This document shows positions 50,208 to 62,213 of a stretch of DNA of 64,000 nt, one piece after another. Location: contig OZ035960.1 of assembly GCA_964034945.1 (NCBI GenBank), positions 78,897,331 through 78,961,330 on the forward strand, read 5' to 3'. The DNA is from Chrysopilus asiliformis. Taxonomy: Eukaryota > Arthropoda > Insecta > Diptera > Rhagionidae. Under the pieces are notes generated by a model. It made no database searches. It saw only the letters and a program-made list of their open reading frames with translations, and was not told the DNA's origin. How positions within the stretch are numbered: the stretch's first letter is position 1; each line of letters opens with the position of its first letter. A program made the position numbers and the translations under genes.

Positions 50208-50530
50208 TAACTCTAGTATATTATTACTTATTATGAAGTGCTGAAACTATTTCTGAAATCAGACTGACGAGAATACAAAAGAGATTTCCCATAGACGTAG
50301 TTCATTACTTGGTCTTACCATCGTCATATCAAATTTTTTTCAATGGTTCTTACCAGTAAATATATCCATCATATGTTTTGTTTATTTTCTCATTTTTCTT
50401 TCCTCATGCGACTCGGAATAGAACAAAACAGATAAGTTCTCCAGACGAAATGTCAAATAAAAGCTATGGTTTGCGATAAAAGCAAATGCTCTATTTTTTA
50501 GAAAACATCTTTAGTGACATTGGAAAACTG

Positions 50531-50659
50531 AGGCCCTATCGGCGAACACGATACGATTGAATCGAGTCGTAAACTCCATGTTGTTGTTCGTGTAAAACAC
50601 TAACAACAACATTGAATTTACGACTCGATTCAATCGTATTGTGTTCGCCGATAGGGCCT
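50531..50659. mobile_element. Small palindromic MITE, 129 bp, CTG duplication
   Basis: AGGCCCTATCGGCGAACACG at the left is mirrored at the right, and the arms continue through ATTGAATCGAGTCGTAAA. CTG flanks both sides. Confidence 0.85.
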
Positions 50660-51700
50660 CTGATTAAAATACGTCTAATCACAATGAATACTGATATACA
50701 AGTGAAAAATTAAAATGTTTGTGACAAGTACAATTTCCTGAATACAATTGACCGTGAAAGTCCTAGTGTCTTCCAACTTGGGTACATCGAGGTCCGGAAG
50801 ACATTCCCTATTGTCGACAAAATACGACCTAGATTCGACAAAGGCATGTGCTTTAGGACAAATAGGGATGCCTTTGCGGGGACAAGGTTAGACCAAACAA
50901 AAAAAAAACCTCACTCGGAAATGCACATACTAATTGGTGAAGTAATCAAATTACCTTGAGTTGTTACTTAACATTAAAACTTAGTAGTTGGAAGGGCAAT
51001 AAATTTATTATTTTCTTTATATTTTATTTAAAAATTTACACTGTGATTACATGATGTTTAAAGCCTAAAGTTAACAAGTTAACACTTCTAGAATATTATG
51101 CGAATTTTCGCAATTATGAAATACCGCGTAACAATACAGGCTGGAATACAATTGACCCGAAACAACATTTACGGCGGCAGATTACGACGACAATGTCGTC
51201 TTCTACACATCATCGTGAATATCATTTGCTTTCCAGTCGAAACTTGAGCTACATATAACATTATTTTGTTACCAATTATCAAACATAATAGGAATGTGAT
51301 GAAATACATTTTCTAATAATTCTTTTAAGTGACGAAATTTAGATTTTATGACGTCCCCATAAAACTTCATTTTGAATTAACCATGAAATTTTGTCGGTGA
51401 GGTGATCAACAAAAGTGAAATTCGATTCAACTTTTTACGATGACAAAGTTGATCGGATTGATTGTATACAGAAGCACAGGGTATTATGAGTTTAAAATCT
51501 GAAATGTCGCCGTAAATGTTGTGTCGGGCCAATTGTGTTTTGCGCTTAGATTATTTCGAAAAAAATTAACTATAGCTACTTTTTTGTTATAATTCTTTTG
51601 AGTGCATCTAATGACACCACATCCAAAAGTAATCACTCTTATGTACTTGTAATAATATAGTTGCTGATTACACAACTAATGAAAACAGCTATTTAAACTA
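50660..51700. other. Unassigned sequence
   Basis: No gene or element ends recognised. Confidence 0.3.
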
Positions 51701-51706
51701 CTTAAC

Positions 51707-52122
51707 GGGATGGGCCAATAGAAGCTTTGCTTGCTTCGCTTTGCTAAAGCATTCGAGGCGATCAAAGCAAGCAAAGCATCTCTAGGCCCAATGTACGCTT
51801 TGCTATGGGGGGTAACAAAAGAGTTTGTGCAAGTAACAAGTATCTTCTGAGTAACAAAAGAGTTTGTGCAAATATTTTAACAATAAAAATTAATTTATAA
51901 AGCATTTATAATGCATTTTTATTTTTTGTTTATTCCATCGATTCGGTGAGAAACTCAATTGTCAAAACTGCTGAAATCGAAGCTTTGCTTAATTTGCTTT
52001 GCTTCAGATGCTTTTGCATTTGCCAGCGTCCGTAAGGAAACACATAGTTCAATTCAACTCTCAAAGCAAGTAAAGCAAACGAAGCAAGTAAGACTTCTAT
52101 TAGGCCACACCCTTTATTCCCG
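51707..52122. mobile_element. MITE rich in GCAAAGCAAGC, about 415 bp
   Basis: The left end GGGATGGGCCAATAGAAG mirrors the right end CTTCTATTAGGCCACACCC. AAGCAAGCAAAGC words recur near both ends. AGTAACAAAAGAGTTTGTGC is duplicated inside. Target duplication uncertain. Confidence 0.6.
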
Positions 52123-52549
52123 TACTATTATTAAAAAATCAAGTTTGGCTTAGCCTATTTAATCCATAGAAATTCTGGAACTTAAAAAATTTAAATTTTA
52201 CATAAGCGATTTTTTTTAATGCCTGCGAATTTTATTCAGAATTCCACGAATTTTATCTATCGCAGAATAAATTCACTTAGCAAAAATTTGAATTTATTTT
52301 AGCGATTTTCTTTGAAAATATTTTGATTCCTGCGATTTCCTGGAAAAAATTTCAGAACTTTGTATCATAATGTAAACGGTTGTAAAACGTGAATTTAGTA
52401 TCGCAAAATAAAATTCGCGGAATAAAGTGTCAGGTGTAAGCGGTGCCTAAGTTGCTTTAAGAAATTAACAAATATTAATTTATATAACTACTGGTTTAAG
52501 AAATTCATCGTTTCTGGTTGCTTGGATTTAGCAACCAGAAAACTGGGAA

Positions 52550-53774
52550 CTAACACAAAAACGATTTCCAGTTGTTTAGTACAGTTTTTCGATTGCCACT
52601 TCGACCACTGCGCCATTCCGAAAAAGTCAGGCCCCGAGAGATCAAAAATATTTGTATCGTCAATGCAAAACAAATAAACACTGCGATTAGTATCGAATAA
52701 ATAGACACAATGAAAGATAGTCCAGTCCTGAAAATATTTGAGTTATATTTTTGATATTTTTATATTTTTAATAATTTTACTCGTATTGATCAAAAACCTC
52801 GGTACAATCATTCGGCAAAAGAAACCGCATTCCACGAATTTGTACAACAACAAACGGATGGCAAATAGATGTGAGAGTTAAATTTGATCCGAAAAGCAGT
52901 GCGAGCAAACCAAACGATAAACCAAACATATAATATTTGTGATTCGATAGCCCGATACAGCAATCAAGCCATATACTGTGATGATTCCTACAAATTATAC
53001 ACGTTTGACACACATGGCAGTGGAATGAGTTTGGTGGCATATGCTTTCGGCAACTAGGACAAATATTTGATTCCGTTATCATTCTCGCAGCTTCTTCATC
53101 AATTGTTAATAGCAAGTCATCTTCTGCTGAGCTAGATAATTTATTATCACTTGTTGAGCTTTCAGTGATGAAATTTAATTTTGCCTTTACTTTTGTTTGA
53201 AATAAACACAACAAAGAAAGGCAAACAAACACGATAAGGATGAAATTCTCTTCCGGAAGTAGCTCTAATAGTGGCACTGTAAATTCAAATAAAAAAAGCA
53301 AGTAGACTACGGTCCATATAGTCCACATGAAAAAGAATCGTGAACGTGGTGCGACTTTTCGCAGATAAAAGTAGCAATATCCTAAGAACAGAGGTGTCAT
53401 TATACAGATCAGCAGACAGCAATAAAGATTTATTGCGCCGACTCCGAATAATAGAGGAATTAGAAAAACCGGCAATGCTGCATCAATTGCAACTCGTTTA
53501 GCGCCACCCTGCCAGGGTACTCGAATTCTATCTTGAAATGTTAACAACATGCCGGCTAGATTTTCCCCTGAAGCTGGTTTGCAAATGAGTAATCTGCAAC
53601 ATAGTTTATTTAAATACCTATTTAAAATTTCGAAAACACTTACCCAAGATTTTACCTGTCAAAAACTTGGTCACAATCGATGCAATTACAACAGCAACCT
53701 AATAAATGATAACGTTCACCATTTCTGTCGACATATTCGCAGCAACACAGATCTAATTGTTTATTATTCTGCAT
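52550..53774 (-). CDS. ZDHHC23-like palmitoyltransferase with NHHS in place of DHHC
   Basis: A multi-pass membrane protein of the DHHC S-acyltransferase family. Exons are 53656-53774, 52781-53593 and 52550-52727; GT-AG borders and phases agree and give 369 aa. The N-terminus has the Cys cluster LCCCEYVDRNGE and GCCCNCIDCD typical of ZDHHC23-type proteins. Hydrophobic segments lie near residues 76-115, 129-149, 157-171, 263-283 and 313-340. The Cys-rich domain (about 218-268) keeps CPSC, HCHVC, CIIC and CCIGLSNH, but the catalytic tetrad at 243-246 reads NHHS: Asp to Asn and the acyl-accepting Cys to Ser. A TTxE-like motif (TFSE) follows the last membrane segment. The frame is otherwise open, so a catalytically inactive but retained protein is the simplest reading. 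Human ZDHHC23 is about 400 aa. Confidence 0.85.
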
Positions 53775-55110
53775 GGTTGAAAATCGATAAAAGACATCAC
53801 AATTTCTCCAAATCACTTAACTTTATGCTTAACTTCGAAAACAATAATCTAAAACATGGTAAAATAACAGGTATGCTCGATTTCAGCTGTCAAATGTGTG
53901 TGATGTCACTCTGTACAATGAAAATTTTCTTACATTTATTCTTATGTAATATATGAAATTTTAAAAAATAGATGAATGAAATTTATTTACGTTAAAGTTT
54001 TATGATTTTCTAGTTTTATAAAGTGTCAGTTACGTGCATAATTTTAATAAAACCGTATTTATTTTTCTTCGAATTCAGTCATTTTATTAGCAATTTTTGG
54101 TTTTTTACTTTTCAATTCATTCATAAGACATAAACGTTAAAATTTAATTTACAATCTTAATGATTGTGTTAAGCATAAATAAATTTGCATTTACTCGGAC
54201 TGTGATTCCATGTATTTCTGGGTGCAAAACTCTTGGAGCCAGTTTATATAGATTGAAATAGTCCGTCTAAATAGAACGGATGAACTATTGGTCGTGTTCA
54301 CTATTTAAGCCAGTAGCTGTGAGCAATCAGACTGTCGTGAAATATTTGGAAAACGGCACATCTCTAAAGACCGTGATTACATTGGCGGAGGAAGGCATCT
54401 GACTTCACGAAATTGTGGGCAAGAGACGAAGTGGGAATGATGACACGAAAAGACGAACGAAAACTAAAAATTTCAGTTCGAGTGTAATAGGAACGACGTG
54501 TGATTGGCTACCTATTCCCACTTGTTTCAAAAAAATCATTCGGTTTGTAGACGCCAAAGCGTGCGCATCTCGAATAGTTTTTATTTAATTGTGTTATATT
54601 TATTTATGAAAAATTCTACCCTTTTATTGTCTTTATACAATCAGTAATATTATAAAAATTATTAATAAATTTAATTTGGGCCCACAATCCTACGAAATTC
54701 CGATAAATTATCTTTGACCACGATGTTGCTGAAATAAAAATGGCCCAGTTTTCATTTGTTCCACTTGTCGGTGTGGCATTCAGTTTATCTCGTGTAATCA
54801 CAAAAGGTCCAAGCAGTCGGTTTATTCAGTCCGTGTGTAATCACAGTCAAAGAATCGCTAGTACTATTTTGCTCCCAATTCATGGTGCATCGAAGACGAC
54901 CGAAGGCAGTGTGACAGCCGAATCAGAGCACGACAAGCGGAACTTTGAAAATGGAGATTTTAGTTTTGAGTATGATTTTCCTATCAGCAATCCCACTTTC
55001 TCACCTTACATTAATGTTGACAGTTTCTGTCCTAATTAGGCGAACTATTTCAACCAATGTGAATTGGCTCTTGCAGTGGAAAAGAATTTAATTACAGTTA
55101 AAGTCCTCTA
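53775..55110. other. Upstream of the ZDHHC gene, unassigned
   Basis: A 99-codon + frame at 54740-55039 (starting MAQFSFVPLVGVAF) has no recognised family. The rest is AT-rich without clear features. Confidence 0.3.
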
Positions 55111-55112
55111 AC

Positions 55113-55533
55113 TTTTTTTTATACCCGTATGGTGAAACCAAAAGGCATATTAAATTTGCCTTACCGTTTGTAATGTCCGTCCGTCTGTGGCGCGCATAGC
55201 GGGCGGACGGATTGAGCTAGAGACTTGAAATTTTACGCAGATTCGTTTTTCGTAAAATGTAAGGCTAAGTTCGTTAATGGGAAAAAATGAACGGTGAAGA
55301 AACGGTGAATCTTATCAAAAAAGTGCAAGAACGAAAGTTATTTAGGATATGAGTGTACATAAAACTCCCATACATCAAAATCCGATTGGAATAAATTTTA
55401 AAAAAATTTATTGAAAAGTTTGAAAGTTTGACTTCAAAATGGAGTTTTCTTTACAACTGTTCGCCGTTCACTTAAATCACCACACGGGTTTTCAATAATT
55501 GCCAGGTTGGCAATTATAGCTTTTGTTATGTTT
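55113..55533 (-). mobile_element. SINE-like element S1, copy 5
   Basis: Inverse orientation, from TATACCCGTATGGTGAAACC to TTTTGTTATGTTT, with a GTCCGTCCGTCTGTGGCGCG tract near the 3' end. Confidence 0.8.
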
Positions 55534-55734
55534 CTTTTCAATATCTGTTTTCGAGCAAAAGGAAAATTTCATTTCATTAATAATTACGTTCCTCGATTTA
55601 TATTTTTAACATTTCGTATACAAAATCTTTCAAATTTCAAAATTGGTTTCTGCGTAAGTAAGAGAAAATCATAAAACGTGCTTAATTGATATGATTGCTA
55701 GAAATGTTAAACCGGCTGTGTAAAGAGTGACTTG

Positions 55735-55870
55735 TAGTGCTGTGACATCGACATCGATGTTTTGAAAACATCGATGTTTTTGGTTCGATATTTTGGTTGC
55801 ATCGATGTTTTCAGTTTTAAAACATCGATGTATCGAACATCGATGTTTTTCTTTCGATGTCACAACACTA
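55735..55870. mobile_element. hAT-type MITE, 136 bp, ACATCGATGT repeats
   Basis: Ends TAGTGCTGTGACATCGA and TCGATGTCACAACACTA, flanked by GTGACTTG and GTGACGTG (8 bp with one mismatch). The core is four or more copies of the palindrome ACATCGATGT. Confidence 0.88.
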
Positions 55871-56525
55871 GTGACGTGTCAATTTTTTAATATGGCAGAA
55901 GGGGACTTTCAACCTGGCATGAAAGTCCCCTTTTGCCATATACATATATTTTACTTATTTTACCATAAATCCAATATAGTAAAGAGCTAAACAGAATGAG
56001 AGCGTCAGCGCCAAGCGTCCGCGTCATTTTTTTTAAAACCAATGGAGCGCAATTGAGGCTGACAGAAAGATGACGATGACGGCAACGGCGTCGTCGCTGC
56101 TGAATTTCAACCAAATACAAAAGGTGCCGCGGCGGCAAATTTTTAGTTACAAAATTGACGACTAGTGGCGCTACTATCTATGCTAAAGTATTTCCAATTT
56201 TCACAACGAGGGGCACTACTATCGGTATGTTTAACTGAATAACATTTGACAGCAAATACCGCTGCCCGCCGTTGACGTTTCTCATTGTGTGAAGTCGGTG
56301 TCATCTGACGACGGTACCATGTCGTCCGCCGTTGCCGCTTGCTGTTGACGCTCCCATTCTGTTATGTAAATTTCACTTGTATGGGGAGAAGGGGCATTGC
56401 GAATAATAATTTTTTTTGGGTAAGAACCATCTTCAAGAATAGTGTAATATTTTTGCCAAATATGGTACTAGTAGCTGTTGCCGTTTTTGTGTGTTGGAGC
56501 CTCAATTTCATATGTATTGAATTAA

Positions 56526-58399
56526 CCCATTCGGTATTTTGATGCCATATGGCAACGCAGTTAAAAATTTGAATTGACTTATGTTAGGGTGGCAAAACTA
56601 GGCTCGGTGAATAAATCGTTTGAGGGTAAAGGTGTAGTCTCCGATGTCGTGCGCCGGTCCAGTTCACTCCTGCAAATAAACAAAAACAACACGTAAGTCT
56701 ATAAGACTTAGTGAGGGCTTACAGTTACCCGCCCTCTACCTCGGACAGACCAAGAAGGACACGACGAACGTGTCTCTTACTTCTGGACCTCTGACGCTGA
56801 CAAGAGACACAGGCTCAGGCGAACGACACACGTTCACCTTCCCTGATTCGTCACCTTGTTCAGCGACTTAACAAACCAACAGACGTAAAACAATCTCCCT
56901 CAATACTTCCCTTCCCGAATCTTCCCCAAAGAACGACTACAAATATCTACTCTAATCTATCTTTACTACTTAACAATTAACTATAAACACTCACCATAAC
57001 TAATAAACTGCAAACCACTCACTCGTTATCAATCCGGGTTTGTGACATATCGGTCTGCCATCACTACCATGGTGTGTCAACTTAGAACAAAAATCATTTT
57101 TTCATTTTGCTCAATGCCGATTCCAAAATCCAGGTGGCGCGCGTGTGTTCGAAATCTCAAAAGCATCTCAAAACCAGCATGTGTCGTCTGACGTGACTGC
57201 TGAAGTGAGGTTAAAATTGGTTTGTTTTTGGTTTCTGTTTGTTGAAGCTTGACGAAGTTATTAGAAGTTATTTTTAATCACTAAATTAGAAGCAAAAGTA
57301 AATTTTTCGCAATTTTCGTGTGGTGAACATTTGGTTGCAATGGTTGGAAAAGTTTAGCACCAACATAGACAAGTCTCATCGATTTCTAAATCGGAAAAAC
57401 AATGCAGCAAATTTCGCGAGATGGAAATGCATATTAAAAGTAAGAAATTTGACGAACTTTTTTCTAGATGTATAGATTTATAGTAATCCCTTTTTTAACA
57501 GAAATTATTGAAAGTGATGGTGAGAATCTTCCTGCTAATGCACAGCGCCCAGTTTCTTCAAAATTTATTGCGGCTGTCAAGAAGTGCTGAAATCACTACA
57601 AATTCAACATCCAGGTGAAAATCATGTTCCTGTTCAACATTCGAATGAAAATATCAACTCAAATTTATCTGGTATGTCTTTTATTTATTAAGAATTTCTT
57701 GTCCTATACTAATAATATCTTCCTTCTACAGAAATAAATGAATTTGCCGATGGAACTGTTCTGCAATTAGTTTGAAACCGAGGACGACAATTAACTCCTC
57801 AAACTTCGTCTTCAGTGTTATGTTCGCAGTGTTATGTTAATTGAGGTGTTAATGTAAAAAAAAATATTAAAACAAATTTAAAAAACAAATGAAATTCTTT
57901 TATTTGATTTTTCAGGTTTTACGAAAAATGAAAAGAAAATTAGCAAGGGCACATTTTCCTATCCTATGCACAATCCGAGACACAAACCAAAGTCAAGTAG
58001 TTCCGATTCCATTTCCTGGAAAACCGAGCGTGGCAGTCAGTATGCGAAAGTCAGCTATCTATTAGTATATATTATCTATGATCACTACTTTGACTACTAG
58101 TAGCCAACTACGATATGCAGTTCAAAGTAGATTCGAGTGAGCTAAATAACAAATCCTTAATAATTACCCTAACACTTATTATTTATTTATTTTCAACACT
58201 CTATTCTCATTCAGTGCACCTTTAAGTGCATTTGTGACCCAATTTTGATTTTTTGAGTAAAAAGCTGGACTACAGTGGACGTATTTGAAAAAAAAATTTG
58301 ATTTTTTTTTGTTTTAAATGAATACTAATAGCTTAAACATCATTAATTTGTATAGAGAGTATTTTTAAAACCCATAGAAAAAAACATGTACCGAACGGA
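56526..58399. mobile_element. piggyBac-like MITE, second copy, split by an insertion
   Basis: TTAA on both sides (56522-56525, 58400-58403), ends CCCATTCGGTA and TACCGAACGGA. The outer 57 and 226 bp align with the MITE at 35291-35588 in inverse orientation. A 1.6 kb element lies between. Confidence 0.88.
56583..58173. mobile_element. Unclassified element inserted in the MITE, 1591 bp
   Basis: ACTTAT flanks both sides (56577-56582, 58174-58179). Ends GTTAGGG and CCCTAAC form only a 7-bp inverted repeat. The interior is less AT-rich in its first 500 bp. Intron-like signals occur at about 57442 (GTAAGA), 57500 (TTAACAG), 57671 and 57730 (CTACAG), framing short gene-like stretches such as EIIESDGENLPANAQRP. 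No family is recognised. Confidence 0.6.
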
Positions 58400-58926
58400 T
58401 TAAGCTCAATAATCGCTCGCTCAGCTCAATAATTCAACGAGAAGTGTATTCTTTTCAATTTTTTAACTTTCTAGTTTCTAGTTTCAAAAAACTACGAAAA
58501 TAGCAAGATTTGACGTTCGAACTGGAGACTGCCACTTTAAAATTTGAGATTTTTGTTCGAAGTCCACCGGTAAAGTTTTTTCATAATATTTATTTTTACC
58601 TGACCTTTTTTGCGCTCCTTATTACAATATTGCAGTATAGATTCAACCCGTTTCTGGATGGCTCAATCACCAAAATTTTTCTATGGAGTGAAACTCCATT
58701 TTAGTGGTTTAAAGTTATGCAATTTTGTGCTGCAAATGTTTTTGTTATATTTTTTTCTTTTTACATATTTCGTTGCAATTTGAATTTTTTATTACTTTTA
58801 TCGATTTAAAACTTTCATTTTCCAATTAATAAATTATAACCTCCCGCCTTTCCCTTCTTGACGAGCGATATCTCTAATAGCTTCTTGTGCTTTTCGTCAT
58901 ATTTTAGAACAATCATACATTATATA

Positions 58927-59544
58927 TAGGGCTGCCATGGAACCTATTTGTGAAAAGAGAACCTTTGGGTTAAAAAAAGAGATATTGTATAGGAAATTAA
59001 CCAAATGAAAAAAGAGAACTTAAAGAGAACTTTTTTTGAATGTGAAAATTACAGAACTTAGAATGACTGCACAGAATTATTACAAAAAAAGTGTAATTTT
59101 TCGTGCCTGTTATTTTCCGTATCTATCGAAAAAAAAACTGAAAATGTCAAAACTACAATATCAAATGTCAAAACCGGGTATTTCCTTAACCGCACAATTT
59201 TGATTTGTTTTGATTTTTACAGCAGCTGATCGTGGGAGAAGAAACTGTTCTTGCTGGTGCATACAATAAATAGCTTTACGTTACAATTATAATGTACAGT
59301 TTCGCACTACACACAGAAAATTGTAGAGTAGAGTACTACTATACAATAAATAACGTGATAATTTTAATTCATAATGGAATTTTCGTGGAAAAATCTGTTT
59401 GGTTTTTTACGCATAGTATGAACCAAGAGTTTTCTGAAAAAAAGAGAACTAAAGAGAACTGGCAAGGAAAAAGAAAGAGGAAAAAGAATGGGGTTAAAAA
59501 AAGAGATAAGGTTCTCTTTAAAAGAGATATGATGGCAGCCCTAA
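58927..59544. mobile_element. hAT-type MITE, 618 bp
   Basis: Ends TAGGGCTGCCAT and ATGGCAGCCCTA with ATTATATA on both sides (58919-58926, 59545-59552). AAAAGAGAACT and AAAGAGATA words are repeated near the ends. The same terminal TAGGGCTGCCA begins the larger element at 37104. Confidence 0.9.
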
Positions 59545-59742
59545 TTATATATCATATTTTAGAACAAATTGCAATAAAATTTACTTTTTGCTATTGGCTG
59601 GGTGCGAACTACCTGGTGGGGGAATCAAAATCGATCGCAGCGCACGAAGGGCTAAAATTGACAACTTCAGGCGAGAAATTGTCGCTGTCAGTGAAACTTG
59701 GTAAAATCTGGTTATTCGCATATTTTTAAAAGGAAAATTAAA

Positions 59743-59883
59743 ATGGGTTACGGAACGTGTTGTGTAGTGAATTGTAAGAACAATGGACTGAACAAGAACT
59801 ACAAATTCTACAGATTTCCAAGAGCGAGTTGGAAATTAGATCAACGAAACAAATGGATAGCTGCTGTAAAGAGGAAAAAGTAA
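59743..59883 (+). CDS. THAP domain, N-terminal part
   Basis: Starts MGYGTCCVVNCKNNG and continues YKFYRFPRASWKLDQRNKW, the C-x4-C start and RFP/W of a THAP zinc finger. A GTAAGC directly after VKRK suggests an intron at this point. The later CxxH half is not found within the element, so it is truncated or spliced to decayed sequence. Confidence 0.65.
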   Translation: MGYGTCCVVNCKNNGLNKNYKFYRFPRASWKLDQRNKWIAAVKRKK

Positions 59884-59894
59884 GCCAACCTATG

Positions 59895-60110
59895 AAATGA
59901 AATTTTCACATTCTGGGAAGTAACACGGCGAATAATTCGAGCTTTAATTGTGGTGATGTTAGGATCATTTTGTCGCACTTCTTCCACTTTTCGTACATGT
60001 TCAGCCAGAACCAAATTTTTTCCCTTTATTGGAGTCTGAGGTTGAAAGGCGATGTCGTGTGTGACAGCTTGAAAGCCGGTTCTAATAAACTCATATTTAC
60101 TAAAAATCGA
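59895..60110 (-). pseudogene. Second protein fragment of the THAP element
   Basis: A minus-strand exon-like piece between TTTTTAG and a later stop, with THDIAFQPQTPIKGKNL and EEVRQNDPNITTIKARIIRR. The same piece is present, broken, in copy A. Family not recognised. Confidence 0.4.
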
Positions 60111-60350
60111 AAAAAAACGTTTAATAATTATCAACACCAGACTTGTAAAACCTTTTACAATTTGTTGAATTTTATTCACTTGCGGTTTACATACCGATTT
60201 CTTCTCACATCTTGTTTCGAAATTATTTATTTGTTTGATTCTCGTTCGGTCATTCAAATGTCAAAAATTCCGCCCTAGTTGCAACCACTAGATGGCGTTG
60301 CCATCACGCACCCTGCCAATATAGTTGACTAAATTAGAGAATGCCTTCTC

Positions 60351-60607
60351 TGTTGCCGCCACAACTAGTTCTTTAGAAACAGTTCAATTGTATTTTGAAT
60401 TCACTATTTTTTGTTATCGGATTTTTTAAAAACTCTCTTGTTTAGCAGACTTCACCGCGAATGGTCGCATTTCGGAATTCCCCGATTGTATTGATTTAAT
60501 TTTATATTTGAGATTAATGGAGTTGTTTGTAATTGAATTAATAAATAGAAACAATAGATAAGACGGTTTTTCTTCCTTACTTGTTGTCCGTGAATATTAA
60601 AACAACA
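60351..60607 (+). repeat. 5' LTR of the BEL/Pao element, 257 bp
   Basis: Starts TGTTGCCGCC and ends AAAACAACA, so the ends are TGTTG and CAACA. The 3' border is fixed by the primer-binding site five bases on; the 5' border is inferred from the matching ends. Confidence 0.7.
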
Positions 60608-60612
60608 TTTTT

Positions 60613-60630
60613 TGGTCCTTCGAGCCGGAT
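60613..60630 (+). promoter_or_regulatory. Primer-binding site, complementary to tRNA-Tyr
   Basis: TGGTCCTTCGAGCCGGAT is complementary to the 3' end of a tRNA with CCA added; the CTCGAAGGA end matches the acceptor stem known for animal tRNA-Tyr. Five T residues separate it from the LTR. Confidence 0.7.
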
Positions 60631-60922
60631 CTCGAAGTGAGGTGCCGGCATTTTATCGTCTATTGTTTTCCGCGCATTCGCAAACCGCATTTATAGAATC
60701 CGCCTACGCTTGCTGCGAAAAACACTTTTTAATCTCATAAAGAAAATCTCATTTGCAATCCACTTGGGATAACTGCATTCTGGAAACACTACTAAATCTC
60801 TGTAGTGCACGTGCCGCCAAATTCACTTACGCATACACTTGCACGCACACGCACGACGTTCCGCTAGACGAATTCTCATTTCGGCATTGTGTTCGTATCG
60901 GTTACCGTTTGGCTGACCTCCC

Positions 60923-62055
60923 TGCCAAATTTTTGTCACTAACTTTCCTACACAACCATGGCAACAAACCCACACAACCACTTGATTGCGGTTTGGTAAG
61001 TAAAAAAAGAACGAAAATCATCCTCTAGATGACATGCCACTGACGAGTCATCGGGGGTGTCATTATGTACGATTTCAAAAATTCCTGTTAATCGGCGGTA
61101 ATTACTCTCTCGATGACATGTCAGTGACGAGTCATCGAGGCTGTCGTCGGTATGATCTTCAACAATTATCGATAACCACCGATTGGAAGTCGGGTTTGTT
61201 TCGGTCGTGCACCGGTAAAATTAATGTACTGTTACTTGAGGAGAATGTTTTATCATTTCCTTGAAAATTTTGTGCGAGTACAACGCGTAAATTTTTTGTG
61301 CCTCCTGGAAATATTTACACTAAAAAAAAGTAAGTATAATTAATTTATTATTCAAAATTTAATTTACAATAGAAAACCCAACATATTTCCGGTCCCTATT
61401 CTCATTTGGCTATTCTTCGTTGATAAGTTTTACGAAAATTATAGTTTTTTATAAACATTATTTTGTTTTCAACTTTTCTTAATATAGATTGTTGCCAGGA
61501 TGTCGAAAGTCCACCATTCGAGAAAGAGCTACGACAATTTATTTTAAAAGCACATAACCGCATAAATAAGACGAACAGTAGAAAGAAGGTAACACTGTTT
61601 TGTCAGTATGAATCATTAATTAAAATTCTTTTAATATAGGAAATATCGTGAGCAGTTTGATTTTAGTTTTAAAATTTACTTTATTATATGTTTAATATGC
61701 ACAAGTGTTTGAAATAAAAGAAAAAATATTGAAAATATCTTTTATTTCACGACAAGTCCCTGGGACATCATCACCACATGTCATGTGGACGTCATCGAGG
61801 CAAGTCACTAGGACGTCATCATGACACGTCCAACAATGACATGAGGACGTCATCGAGGCAAGTCACTAGGACGTCATCATGACACGTCGAACAATGTCAT
61901 CGAGAGGGTCACAGAGAAGCACGAAAGTATATAAGAAGTATATAATGACCAAATCTACCACCTCCGAACAAATGTCATAAGAGAATTCCCATGACGGTCA
62001 CCAGATATGTCATAATGACGTCCTCGATGACGCCCTGATGACAAATTTGGCAGGG
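60923..62055. mobile_element. DNA element in the BEL leader, with GATGAC repeats
   Basis: Ends CCCTGCCAAATTTTTGTCA and TGACAAATTTGGCAGGG form inverted repeats. GACATG(T/C)CA(C/G)TGACGAGTCATCG words recur at 61030 and 61115, and GACGTCATCGAGGCAAGTCA is tandemly repeated at 61787-61880. A target duplication could not be seen. Confidence 0.65.
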
Positions 62056-62213
62056 CTTCAAGTGAAGAGTTCCTTGGTTCCTTTTGTGTCGGTATTTCAA
62101 TAATTGAACAAAGGCTCGGTCGAATTAAACAAAAAGTGCTTCGAATAACTTCTTAAAACTTAACGAGAAATTTTTCTGATTCGATTTAACAAAACTTTTT
62201 TCGCGAAATTTAC

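Larger units (their letters stand above)
59594..60319 (+). mobile_element. THAP-bearing DNA element, copy B, 726 bp
   Basis: Ends TTGGCTGGGTGCG and CGCACCCTGCCAA with TA on both sides. The left half encodes a THAP domain on the + strand, and the right half encodes a second protein piece on the minus strand. Inverse copy at 46582-47296. Confidence 0.75.

Noticed and set aside
54740..55039. 99-codon frame starting MAQFSFVPLVGVAF as a gene
   Set aside because: No family, splice context or neighbour supports it; it is mentioned only as an unassigned frame.
56583..57060. Possible LTR from TGTTAGGG to TTTGTGACA
   Set aside because: The right end of the insertion does not repeat this sequence or end in the same way, so there is no LTR pair.
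59292..59729. 145-codon + strand frame
   Set aside because: It crosses the border of a hAT MITE and its flank and shows no domain, so it is an accidental frame.
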